Shown in pieces: positions 9,761 to 18,991 of a stretch of DNA of 64,000 bases. Each line of letters starts with the position of its first letter. The first letter of the stretch is position 1. Position numbers and translations under genes: made by a program. A model generated the notes under the pieces. It ran no database searches and was not told the origin of the DNA. It saw only the letters and a list, made by a program, of their open reading frames with translations. The stretch is taken from the NCBI RefSeq assembly GCF_002973525.1, contig NZ_PVEN01000022.1:38022-102021 (forward strand), in the 5' to 3' direction. The DNA comes from Paraburkholderia sp. BL21I4N1 (GTDB lineage: Bacteria; Pseudomonadota; Gammaproteobacteria; Burkholderiales; Burkholderiaceae).

Positions 9761-9780
9761 CATGTGACCTAGGTCACATG
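9761..9780. promoter_or_regulatory. Perfect 20-bp palindrome matching a CRP/FNR-family operator
   Basis: CATGTGACCTAGGTCACATG is a perfect palindrome and contains TGTGA-N6-TCACA, the consensus half-sites of E. coli CRP. It lies 62 bp before the start of the 2-hydroxyacid dehydrogenase gene and 300 bp from pckG. A CRP/FNR-superfamily protein is the likely ligand; which one is inference. Confidence 0.7.
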
Positions 9781-9841
9781 GTGGGACAGTCAGCATAACA
9801 CTCCGTTCCGCACCGTCATGGTGCGCCGCAAGACACATACC

Positions 9842-10855
9842 ATGAAGATTGCCATCCTCGACGATTACCAGGACGCCGTTCGTAAGCTCGACTGCTTTCA
9901 ATTGCTGGCCGACCATGAGGTCAAAGTTTTTAACAATACCGTCCGCGGTCTCGGCCAGCTGGCAAGCCGTCTTTCCGAAGTCGACGCACTGGTCCTGATT
10001 CGCGAACGTACTCGCATCAACTCGCAACTCCTCGACAAACTGCCGCGTTTGCGCATGATCAGCCAGACCGGCAAGGTCTCCAGCCACATCGATCTGGCCG
10101 CCTGTACCGAGCGCGGCATTGCCGTGCTCGAAGGCAGCGGTTCGCCGATCGCGCCGGCCGAGCTGACGTGGGCTCTCATCATGGCGGCCCAGCGGCGCAT
10201 TCCGCAATACGTGGCAAACCTTAAGCAAGGGGCCTGGCAGCAGTCGGGATTGAAGACGTCCGCGCTGCCGCCGAACTTCGGTTTGGGGCAGGTTCTGCGT
10301 GGTCAGACGCTGGGGATTTGGGGCTACGGCAAGATTGGGCGGTTACTCGCCGGGTACGGCAAGGCGTTCGGCATGAACGTGCTGATCTGGGGCCGCGAGC
10401 ATTCGCGCGAAGCCGCGCGCGCCGACGGCTACGGCGTTGCCGAAAGCCGCGAAGCGTTGTTCGAGCAAAGCGATGTGCTGTCCTTACACCTGCGTTTGCA
10501 CGACGACACGCGCGGCATCGTCAAGCAGGAAGACCTGATGCGGATGAAGCCGACCGCCTTGCTCGTGAATACGAGTCGCGCCGAATTGCTGGATGAAAAC
10601 GCGCTGGTGAACGCGCTGTCGCATAACCGTCCGGGCATGGTCGCGATCGATGTGTATGAAAGCGAGCCGATCCTGCAGGGCTACAGCCTGCTGCGCATGG
10701 AGAACGTGATCTGCACGCCGCACATTGGCTACGTGGAGCGCGAGAGCTACGAGCTTTATTTCACCGCGGCGTTCCAGAACATTCTGGCGTTCGATGCCGG
10801 CGATACCGCCAGCGTCGCGAATCCGGAAGCGTTGCAGGGCGGGCGTCGGCGGTAA
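9842..10855 (+). CDS. D-isomer-specific 2-hydroxyacid dehydrogenase
   Basis: NAD(P)-dependent dehydrogenase of the D-2-hydroxyacid / phosphoglycerate dehydrogenase family, 337 residues. Starting at MKIAILDDYQDAVRKL gives the usual N-terminus; an ATG eight codons earlier (9818) is possible. The nucleotide-binding loop is GIWGYGKIGRLLAGYGKAFGM. Catalytic Arg and Glu fall in LLVNTSRAELLDENAL and VYESEP, and the catalytic His in CTPHIGYVERESYE. The substrate is not determined. The CRP-like palindrome upstream suggests control by carbon or energy state. Confidence 0.9.
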   Translation: MKIAILDDYQDAVRKLDCFQLLADHEVKVFNNTVRGLGQLASRLSEVDALVLIRERTRINSQLLDKLPRLRMISQTGKVSSHIDLAACTERGIAVLEGSGSPIAPAELTWALIMAAQRRIPQYVANLKQGAWQQSGLKTSALPPNFGLGQVLRGQTLGIWGYGKIGRLLAGYGKAFGMNVLIWGREHSREAARADGYGVAESREALFEQSDVLSLHLRLHDDTRGIVKQEDLMRMKPTALLVNTSRAELLDENALVNALSHNRPGMVAIDVYESEPILQGYSLLRMENVICTPHIGYVERESYELYFTAAFQNILAFDAGDTASVANPEALQGGRRR

Positions 10856-10907
10856 GTCGAGCGCGGGCGCAGGGCCGCGCCGCTAAGCCGGGTCCGCACG
10901 CAACCTT

Positions 10908-11783
10908 TCAGCGCGCTGCGTGCGTGCCGGTCTCCAGCAAGGCGGGCATGCGTTCGAGGAACGTCTCGCCGTCGCCACGGCCGAGGTTGTACGCGTGCAC
11001 CATCTGCGAAGGGCTCGTGTAATCCCAACTCGAAATCGGCACCTTGCGTGACGGCTGCACATAGATCCGTTGCTGCACGCCATGCGGCACCACGAACATC
11101 TGCGGACGCGGGTAAAGACGCGTGACCATGACCAGCACGTTGCCGGGTGCATCGGCGTCGAGCGCGCCGACCGGCACGTTGTCGACCATGCCGCCATCCA
11201 GCACCGGACGCCCGTTGCGCCGCAAAACCGGCGTGAACGGCGGCGTACTCGACGACTGCAGGATCAGATCCGCGAGATCCTCGACGCTCGCGCAGTCTTG
11301 CGCGCGCACGAATTCCGGATGAAACCCGAGCGTCTGACCCAGCGTGGGATGCAGCGTTTTGCGGACGTATTTCTCGATGTTGTACGCGATCAGTCCCGCG
11401 GCGACCGCACTGCGCGCGCCGAGCCAGCGCGGCAGATGTGACACGCCGATGCGAATTTCCGGCGCCCCGGCGAGCGTCGAGAATTTCTCGCCGTAAATGT
11501 CCAGCAGCGCCTGCCGGTAAATGCGGTAGTGCGGGAACACCGACTCCCCGCGCAGCAGATTGCCCCAGTAGGCGTTGCGCGTGTTGTGGCGGAGCGCGTC
11601 TTCGTAGTAGCGCATCACCCAGTCGGAATCGCGCGTGTAGAGCATGCACGCGGTGGCGGCGCCGGCCGAAATGCCGGCAATGACGCGCGGCCGGATCTGC
11701 AGTTCTGGCTGCACTACGTCCCAGAAGCCCGCCTGCCACCAGCAGCGGTTGCCGCCGCCCGCGAATACGACCTGATCGAACAT
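10908..11783 (-). CDS. Patatin-like phospholipase
   Basis: 291 residues with a complete patatin Ser-Asp dyad: oxyanion hole VFAGGGNRCWWQAGF (GGGxR), nucleophile elbow GISAGAAT (GxSxG, Ser near residue 40), and DGGMVDNVPV (DGG, near residue 200). It has no evident signal peptide. It lies 50 bp downstream of the thioesterase gene on the same strand with an AAGGA site, so the two probably form an operon concerned with lipid or acyl-CoA turnover. Secreted toxin-type patatins are an alternative, but nothing here points to export. Confidence 0.9.
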   Translation of the reverse strand: MFDQVVFAGGGNRCWWQAGFWDVVQPELQIRPRVIAGISAGAATACMLYTRDSDWVMRYYEDALRHNTRNAYWGNLLRGESVFPHYRIYRQALLDIYGEKFSTLAGAPEIRIGVSHLPRWLGARSAVAAGLIAYNIEKYVRKTLHPTLGQTLGFHPEFVRAQDCASVEDLADLILQSSSTPPFTPVLRRNGRPVLDGGMVDNVPVGALDADAPGNVLVMVTRLYPRPQMFVVPHGVQQRIYVQPSRKVPISSWDYTSPSQMVHAYNLGRGDGETFLERMPALLETGTHAAR

Positions 11784-11832
11784 CCTGCGTTTTCCTTTTT
11801 GTTTTGATTCTGGTGCGGCCCGCGCCGCCGTG

Positions 11833-12237
11833 CTAGTCGAGCAGCGCGTAGGTGGTGGTGGCGTGGACCGCCATGTTGCCGGACTCGTCGAACAATTCGA
11901 CTTCGCCGAACACCAGATTGCGGCCCATGCGCAGCACGCGCGCGGTGATCAGCACGTCGCCCTTGCGAACCGCGCGCATGAAATTGATGTTGAGCGAGAC
12001 GGTGCTCATCGGCTTGAAGCCGCCGAGCGCGGCGGAAATGGCGACGATCATCGCCGTGTCGGCCGCCGCCATGAAGACCTGGCCGCAAATCACGCCGCCC
12101 GAATGACGCAGGCCGCCGGAAAACGGCAGACGCAGCGTCGCGCTTTCGTCGTCGACTTTGACGGGCGTCAGCGTGAGCGCACGGACCCAAGGAGCGAGGA
12201 TGCGGTCGAGCAGCTCGATAATCTCTTTGTCATCCAT
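11833..12237 (-). CDS. Hotdog-fold acyl-CoA thioesterase (PaaI/YigI type)
   Basis: 134 residues. The core HSGGVICGQVFMAAADTAMIVAISA followed by STVSLNINFMRAV is the PaaI-type 4HBT signature, with the catalytic-loop Gly-Gly and helix Asp. MDDKEIIELLDRIL at 12237 was chosen as the start because GAGGA precedes it; an in-frame extension to 12279 lacks a site. It likely hydrolyses acyl- or phenylacyl-CoA esters. It precedes the patatin gene in the same orientation. Confidence 0.87.
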   Translation of the reverse strand: MDDKEIIELLDRILAPWVRALTLTPVKVDDESATLRLPFSGGLRHSGGVICGQVFMAAADTAMIVAISAALGGFKPMSTVSLNINFMRAVRKGDVLITARVLRMGRNLVFGEVELFDESGNMAVHATTTYALLD

Positions 12238-12439
12238 GGCAATCCTCGGTGGAAAGCCGCGCGACGCGTCGTGCGGCAAGGGTTCGCGACATAATACCGG
12301 GACGGGAAAGGCCGCGTGTTTTTGATGGCCGCGCGGCGAGCGAGGGATGCCTCGAACCCGCCGAGGTGGATATTTTTAAGAAATCTGCTAAAGAGGGTTG
12401 GCAAGTTCGCGAAATTACTGCATAATTTCGCTTCTGTTG

Positions 12440-12515
12440 GGGGCGTTAGCTCAGCTGGTAGAGCAGCGGACTCTTAATCCGTAGGTCGACAGTTCGAATC
12501 TGTCACGCCCCACCA
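12440..12515 (+). tRNA. tRNA-Lys (CUU anticodon)
   Basis: 76 nt with encoded CCA. The acceptor stem GGGGCGT pairs with ACGCCCC, the D-arm contains AGCTCAGCTGGTAGAGC, the anticodon loop CTCTTAA gives CUU, and the T-arm has GTTCGAATC. Followed 8 nt later by a strong terminator, so it is a single-tRNA transcript. Confidence 0.98.
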
Positions 12516-12522
12516 AAGATTC

Positions 12523-12563
12523 AAAGCAAAAAGCCCGGTCCTTGTGATCGGGCTTTTTGCTTT
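12523..12563 (+). terminator. Terminator after tRNA-Lys
   Basis: 15-bp perfect stem AAAGCAAAAAGCCCG / CGGGCTTTTTGCTTT with an 11-nt loop. The T-tract lies inside the right arm. Confidence 0.92.
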
Positions 12564-12716
12564 GCGGTGTGCGGTTTCAGCAGGCAGTTGCCCCAAGCCG
12601 GAGCCTAACGAAATCTCTCGCATTTCCGCACAGCAATTTCCTTCAATACACCCCACCCCACCGCCCGCTACCGTTGAGCGTCGCCAATCCGGCGCACTCC
12701 TGTTTTGAGGCATCAG

Positions 12717-13304
12717 ATGACCGCATTACTTTCCATGGCCGCATTCGCGCTGGCCAGTTCGATCTCTCCCGGTCCGGTGAATGTCGTCGCGCTTAGCGCC
12801 GGCGCGCAGCACGGACTGGCGGCGAGCATGCGGCATGTCACCGGCGCAACCGTGGGCTTCACCGTGCTGCTTCTGCTCATTGGTTTGGGGCTGCACGAGT
12901 TGCTCACTCATTTCCCGAATCTGATCGTGGTTGTCAAATGGGCGGGCGTCGGCTTTCTGCTCTACATGGCGTACAAACTCGCCGTCGACAACGGCCGACT
13001 CGGCGCGGATCAATCCACCCAAGGCCCCTCTTACGCACATGGCGCGGCGATGCAATGGCTCAACCCGAAAGCGTGGCTCGCGTCGCTGGCCGGCATGGGC
13101 GTCTATGCAGCCGATGGCGGCGGCCAGCTCGTCTGGCAATTCACCATCGTTTATTTCGTGATCTGCTATCTGTCGATTGCGAGTTGGGCGTACGCCGGCA
13201 CGTTCCTGCGCAAGTACTTGCAGGAACCGCAGCGTGTGAGGGTATTCAATCGCGTGATGGCCGCGTTGCTCGCGGCGAGTGCGCTGTATCTGCTGGTTGA
13301 CTGA
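12717..13304 (+). CDS. LysE/RhtB-family amino-acid exporter
   Basis: 195-residue inner-membrane exporter with about six hydrophobic segments. The family signature SISPGPVNVVALSAGAQHG lies in the first membrane segment, and AMQWLNPKAWLASLAGMG is the conserved NPK loop. The ATG at 12717 follows TGAGG. It is convergent, with a 9-bp gap, with an AraC-family regulator, a typical pairing in which the regulator controls export of an amino acid or analogue. The exact substrate cannot be told. Confidence 0.9.
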   Translation: MTALLSMAAFALASSISPGPVNVVALSAGAQHGLAASMRHVTGATVGFTVLLLLIGLGLHELLTHFPNLIVVVKWAGVGFLLYMAYKLAVDNGRLGADQSTQGPSYAHGAAMQWLNPKAWLASLAGMGVYAADGGGQLVWQFTIVYFVICYLSIASWAYAGTFLRKYLQEPQRVRVFNRVMAALLAASALYLLVD

Positions 13305-13313
13305 CGCGCCGGT

Positions 13314-14159
13314 TCAGCTGCGATACTGCCCCGGCGTCGCCGCGACCAGTCGCTTGAACGTGCGCTGCAGATGCGCCTGATCGGCGAAGCCGGCGTCGAG
13401 CGCGACGTCCGCAATCAAACGGCCGCGTCGTAATTGCGCGCGGCTGTACTGAATACGTCGATTGATCAGATACGCGTGCGGCGTCATGCCATAACGCTGT
13501 TTGAACGCGCGAATCAGATGCGACGGCGACAGGCCGGCCGCCTTGCAGACGTCATCGAGTCTCAATGCGCGGGTGCAGTTTTCCGCGATGAATTCCGCCG
13601 CGCGCGAGAGTTGCCGGCTGGCGTCGTGATCCGGCAAAGAGGCCGGGTTCAGCTTTTGTTGTACTTCGGCGAAGAACGCAACCATCGCGCTCTCTTTGTG
13701 GAGAAACTCGGTATCGCTGTCCGCGAGAATCGCATGCAGACGGTTCAAATCATCGAACAGTTTCCGGTCCGTCGTAATGGTCTGCGAGAACGCGCGAAAC
13801 GCGTGGTTCTCGCTGAATCCCAGTTCGTGCTGCAGATTCGTGAGCCACGTCACGTCCACGTGCAGCATGCAATACGACCAGGGTTCGTCGGCGACGGGAT
13901 TGCAGGCATGCACGTCGTCCGGATTCATCATGACGACCGCCCCTGCGCCGATCCATTCGCTCGCATGGCGATTCACGTAGACGCTGCGTCCGCCGGTTAC
14001 GGCGCCGATAGAAAACGTCTCATGCGAATGTTTGGCGTAGCAGACCTCGCGGCCATCTTCGATGGAACGCGCCTCGATGAACGGCAACGCGTCGCTGCGC
14101 CAGAACTTCGGTGCACAAGCGTGTTTCGCGTGAATGGCCGCTTCCGTCGTCTCGCTCAT
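13314..14159 (-). CDS. AraC-family regulator paired with the LysE exporter
   Basis: 281 residues: an N-terminal cupin-like AraC_binding domain (HSHETFSIGAVTGGRSVYVN... ) and a C-terminal double HTH (LRLDDVCKAAGLSPSHLIRAFKQRYGMTPHAYLINRRI ... IADVALDAGFADQAHLQRTFKRLVAATPGQYR). The start MSETTEAAIH at 14159 has GGAGAG upstream. Its 3' end faces lysE-like gene at 12717. Proteins with this arrangement are often annotated as regulators of the neighbouring exporter; that link is inferred. Confidence 0.9.
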   Translation of the reverse strand: MSETTEAAIHAKHACAPKFWRSDALPFIEARSIEDGREVCYAKHSHETFSIGAVTGGRSVYVNRHASEWIGAGAVVMMNPDDVHACNPVADEPWSYCMLHVDVTWLTNLQHELGFSENHAFRAFSQTITTDRKLFDDLNRLHAILADSDTEFLHKESAMVAFFAEVQQKLNPASLPDHDASRQLSRAAEFIAENCTRALRLDDVCKAAGLSPSHLIRAFKQRYGMTPHAYLINRRIQYSRAQLRRGRLIADVALDAGFADQAHLQRTFKRLVAATPGQYRS

Positions 14160-14296
14160 CTGCCGGCTCTCCGATGGGTATGCAAGCCTCGCACACCTGC
14201 AAGGTCTACGTATCGTAGCGGCCAAATGCATCGTCAACAAGACAGCTCATCGAACGAAAGCGCGGGGCGTTTCAGCGCGCCTGGCACACAACGGTA

Positions 14297-15088
14297 TTAC
14301 TTCGCGGAGACGTCGATGTTGCCGAGATACTTCGCCGCCAGCGTCTTCACCGTGCCATCGGCCTGCACCTTCGCGATCGCCGCGTTCAACTGCTCACGCA
14401 GTGCCGTATCGCCTTTGCGAATGCCGTACGCAATACCGCTGCCGAGAATCTTGTCGTCGCGCACCGGTTGCCCGACGAACGCATAGTCCTTGCCGTTCGG
14501 TTTCGACAGAAAACCCGTCTGACCGGCGGGCGCCAGCACGAGCGTCGCGTCGAGACGACCCGCGACGAGATCGGCATAGACCTGGTTCTGGTCCTGATAC
14601 GGCACCACCGTCACGCCGGCCGTTTCCCAGTGCGTCTTCGCGAAAGTTTCCTGAATCGACGCCTGCAATACGCCGACGCGTTTGCCCTTCAGCGACGCGG
14701 GCGTCGGCAGCAAGCCGCTGTCACGTTTCGCGATCAATTGTGTCGGCACGCGATACACGACCGTGGTGAAATCGATCGCCTGGCGGCGTTGTTCGGTGGC
14801 GTTCATTGCCGAGTTGATCGCGTCGAATTTGCGGCCCTGCAGTGCGGGAATCAGGCCGTCGAACGAGGTCTCGACCCATTTGCACGTCATATGCGCAGCG
14901 ACGCAAACTGCATTGCCAACATCGACGTCGAGCCCTTGCAACTCACCATTCGGACCCTTCGACTCGAACGGCGGATACTGTGCTTCGAGTCCGAATCGCA
15001 GTGTCGTTTCAGCCGCACTGGCCGCTGAAAAAGCCGCGATCGATGTGAATGCGCAGGCCAATGCCAATAATGGCTTGAGCAATGTCAT
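14297..15088 (-). CDS. ABC transporter substrate-binding protein, polar amino-acid type
   Basis: 263-residue periplasmic protein of the SBP_bac_3 (HisJ/ArgT) family. A signal peptide covers about residues 1-26, ending at SAASAA. The mature part has the lobe-1 motif LRFGLEAQYPPFESKGPNGELQGLDVDVGNAVC, then FDGLIPALQGRKFDAINSAMNATEQRR, the standard ligand-binding segments for lysine, arginine, ornithine or histidine. No permease or ATPase gene lies beside it, so it must use a transporter encoded elsewhere. It has its own upstream region. Confidence 0.92.
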   Translation of the reverse strand: MTLLKPLLALACAFTSIAAFSAASAAETTLRFGLEAQYPPFESKGPNGELQGLDVDVGNAVCVAAHMTCKWVETSFDGLIPALQGRKFDAINSAMNATEQRRQAIDFTTVVYRVPTQLIAKRDSGLLPTPASLKGKRVGVLQASIQETFAKTHWETAGVTVVPYQDQNQVYADLVAGRLDATLVLAPAGQTGFLSKPNGKDYAFVGQPVRDDKILGSGIAYGIRKGDTALREQLNAAIAKVQADGTVKTLAAKYLGNIDVSAK

Positions 15089-15208
15089 AACAGGTTCCTT
15101 CCCTTCGATTCGGTGTCGACGCCTTCATGCAACACGCTGAGGCATGACGGCGCCACGATCATACTGCGGTCAAAAATCTGGCCGTTGCGCGCGCAATCAA
15201 ACGCCGCT

Positions 15209-16363
15209 TCAGATTTCGCACAAACGCCGTGCGCCTTCGATCAACGTCGCATCGTCCTTCGAGAAGCTCAGGCGAATCAGGCCGGAATCCGTGCCGTCGG
15301 TGTAGAACGCCGACAGCGGAATCGTCGCGACCCGCGCATCGCGAATCAGGCGCAGCACGAAGTCGCTATCGCTTTCGTCGGAGAAACCGCGAAACCGCGC
15401 GAGCATGAAAAAGCTGCCTTCGCTCGGCAGCAATTCGAAGCGCGAATCGCGCAACGCATGCGCGAGCAGATCGCGCTTCTTCTGATAGAACGCGGACAGG
15501 CCGAGGTAGCTTTCGCGATTCGCCAATGCATCGACGAACGCGTACTGCATCGGCGTATCGGCGGAAAACACCATGAATTGATGGACTTTGCGAATCTCGT
15601 CCATCAGCGCGGCAGGCGCGAGGCAATAGCCGACGCGCCAGCCAGTCACGTGGTACGACTTGCCGAACGACGAGACGATCACGCTGCGTTCCGCGAGTTC
15701 GGCATCGCACGCCATGCTCTGATGTTGGGCGCCGTCGAACACCACGTGCTCGTAGACTTCGTCGGCGAGAAGCACGATATCGGTGTTGCGCGTGACGGCC
15801 TTCAGGCGCGCGAGGTCGTCCTCGCTGAACACGGTCGCGGTCGGATTGTGCGGTGTGTTGATGATGATCATGCGGGTCTTCGGCGTGATCGCGGCGGCAA
15901 CTTCGTCCCAATCCACGCGGAAGCCGTTCAACGAGAGCTTGATCGGCACCGGCGTGGCGCCTTGCAGCCGGACGATCGGACCGTAGCTGTCGAACGAAGG
16001 CTCGAAGTAGATCACTTCGTCGCCCGGATGCACGAGTGCGCTGATCGTCGAATACAGGCCTTCGCTGGCACTGGCGATCACGGTCACTTCACTTACCGGG
16101 TCGTAGCGCACGCCATACAGCGTTTCGACTTTGTCGGCGAGTGCTTCGCGCAGCGCCGCGATGCCGGCCATCGGCGCGTACTGGTTGTGGCCGGCGCGCA
16201 TGGCTTGCGCGACACCGTCGATCAGCTTCGCGTCCGGCGCGAAATTCGGCGCGCCTTGCGACAGGTTCAGCGCATCGTGTTGCGCGGCCAACTGACCGAT
16301 CACGGTAAAAATCGTCGTGCCCACGTCAGGTAATTTCGAGCGGGCGTGCATGGCGCTCTGCAT
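15209..16363 (-). CDS. PLP-dependent aminotransferase (methionine/aromatic aminotransferase type)
   Basis: 384-residue class I/II aminotransferase. The PLP lysine lies in SSFGKSYHVTGWRVGY; HNPTATVFS and LADEVYEHVVFDG provide the Asn and Asp contacts. Overall pattern (LNLSQGAPNFAPDAKLID, QYAPMAGIAALREALA) matches the YbdL / methionine-aminotransferase branch. ATG 16363 is preceded by GGGAGAAG; the open frame to 16465 has no such site. Close to the amino-acid binding protein but separated by 120 bp, so an operon is uncertain. Confidence 0.9.
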   Translation of the reverse strand: MQSAMHARSKLPDVGTTIFTVIGQLAAQHDALNLSQGAPNFAPDAKLIDGVAQAMRAGHNQYAPMAGIAALREALADKVETLYGVRYDPVSEVTVIASASEGLYSTISALVHPGDEVIYFEPSFDSYGPIVRLQGATPVPIKLSLNGFRVDWDEVAAAITPKTRMIIINTPHNPTATVFSEDDLARLKAVTRNTDIVLLADEVYEHVVFDGAQHQSMACDAELAERSVIVSSFGKSYHVTGWRVGYCLAPAALMDEIRKVHQFMVFSADTPMQYAFVDALANRESYLGLSAFYQKKRDLLAHALRDSRFELLPSEGSFFMLARFRGFSDESDSDFVLRLIRDARVATIPLSAFYTDGTDSGLIRLSFSKDDATLIEGARRLCEI

Positions 16364-16680
16364 AAGGCTTCTCCCTTTCTTCATCCGGCAATGGATTCGC
16401 GGACGGCCAACGGCGTGGCGGTCCCATCCGGTTCGGTGATTAGGCATCAGCCAAAGAAGCGTCACAATCGAAACTTTGTCATGCGCGGCATGCGTTTACG
16501 TCATGGCGTGGACGAGCGCGCGCCAGCACCGGCGAAGCCTGTGAGGTCGGGAATGACGGGGAACAGGCGGCACCGCGCGAAGAACGCGGGAAGCGCCAAG
16601 GGTATGAAGGAATGTGATGCGGTGGGCGCCGCTGCGATCAAGGCGATCGCGGCGTGACGTGCCCCGGAAAAACGCGGAAT
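16364..16680. other. Intergenic stretch without a gene
   Basis: About 320 bp upstream of the aminotransferase gene. It probably holds that gene's promoter. Short open frames on both strands show no protein-like character. Confidence 0.45.
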
Positions 16681-16718
16681 GGCCGGCGAGGCAAGCATGA
16701 CCGCTCGCCTCGCCGGCC
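16681..16718. terminator. GC-rich hairpin after dbpA
   Basis: 12-bp perfect stem GGCCGGCGAGGC / GCCTCGCCGGCC with a 14-nt loop, starting 9 bp after the dbpA stop. It lacks a clear T-tract, so it is a transcript-end or stabilising hairpin rather than a textbook terminator. Confidence 0.55.
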
Positions 16719-16726
16719 AACGCCGA

Positions 16727-18130
<1,404 letters not shown>

Positions 18131-18165
18131 AGGGTGAGCTCGCTGTCGGCTGGAAACAAAAGGAC

Positions 18166-18366
18166 TTAGTCGGCCATCGGGCCGGTAGCGGGACGGCCTT
18201 CGATCTGCTCGTAGAGCACCGAACCGTCTTCACCGTCGAAGCGCTCGACATAATTGCGCGCGCCGCACATCGGGCAGCGGAACAGCAGCCCTTGCCCTTC
18301 GTTCTTGATGACGACGTCCGATTGTTCCCACTGCGCGTCGCAGGACTGGTTTCTACAGGTAAACAC
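18166..18366 (-). CDS. Small zinc-ribbon protein
   Basis: 66 residues from a GTG start with GGAGAA nine bases upstream. Two Cys pairs are visible, CRNQSC near the N-terminus and CPMCGA in the middle, a probable zinc ribbon, followed by an acidic tail. It precedes dbpA by 35 bp on the same strand and may be cotranscribed with it. Function unknown; short length, good start site and Cys pattern argue that it is real. Confidence 0.7.
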   Translation of the reverse strand: MFTCRNQSCDAQWEQSDVVIKNEGQGLLFRCPMCGARNYVERFDGEDGSVLYEQIEGRPATGPMAD

Positions 18367-18480
18367 GTTGATTCTCCAACTGGATTCGATGATTGTTTGT
18401 TTGGACCGGCCACCGGTGAGGCTAGACCTTTGCCATAAAGCCGCGTGCCGTCGCCGCGCGGTATTCGTTCTAATGGCGCT

Positions 18481-18912
18481 TTAACCCAGATGCGTATGCC
18501 GCGCTCGCGGCGCGCTCACGTCCATATCGGTCAGACCCTGCACGATGCCGCAGTCTTCGACGGCCTGTTCGCCGTGGCATTGCTCGCGCAACGTGGTGAG
18601 TTGCACTTTCAGCTGCTTCAGCTCGTCGATACGCGTATCGACATGGGCGATGTGCTCGTCGATCAGGGCATTGATGCCGCCGCAGCCGTCGGCGGGTGCG
18701 TCGGTGAGACGCAGCAGCGCGCGGATCTCGTCGTGGGTCATGTCGAGCGCGCGGCAGTTGCGGATGAAGCGCAGCCGCTCGACGTGCTTGCCGGTGTAGC
18801 TACGGTAATTGGCCTCGGTGCGGTCCGCTTCGGGCAACAGGCCCTCTTTTTCGTAGAAACGGATCGTTTCGGTCGTGCAATGGGCGATTTTCGCCAGTTC
18901 GCCGATTTTCAT
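18481..18912 (-). CDS. cadR: Cd(II)/Pb(II)-responsive MerR-family regulator
   Basis: 143 residues. The N-terminal HTH MKIGELAKIAHCTTETIRFYEKEGLLP is canonical MerR. Metal-site residues of the CadR/PbrR type are present: Cys77 (in DGCGG), Cys112 (QCHGE), Cys121 and a C-terminal RHTHLG with two His. The start at 18912 is the conserved one; an upstream extension has no family match. It is divergent from the P-type ATPase gene and should repress and then activate it by twisting the operator between them. Confidence 0.93.
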   Translation of the reverse strand: MKIGELAKIAHCTTETIRFYEKEGLLPEADRTEANYRSYTGKHVERLRFIRNCRALDMTHDEIRALLRLTDAPADGCGGINALIDEHIAHVDTRIDELKQLKVQLTTLREQCHGEQAVEDCGIVQGLTDMDVSAPRARHTHLG

Positions 18913-18932
18913 GGACCCTCCGGATAGCGGCC

Positions 18933-18963
18933 TTGACCTTGTAGTGGCTTCAAGGTGTTTACT
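18933..18963 (+). promoter_or_regulatory. CadR-controlled cadA promoter with MerR-type operator
   Basis: -35 TTGACC at 18933-18938 and -10-like TTTACT at 18958-18963 are separated by 19 bp, the long spacer typical of MerR targets. Over the spacer lies the dyad ACCTTG-TAGTGGCTT-CAAGGT (18936-18956), very close to known CadR/ZntR boxes. The ATPase start codon is 29 bp downstream. Confidence 0.85.
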
Positions 18964-18991
18964 AGACCACAAATCGAACCAGGAAGCCACC

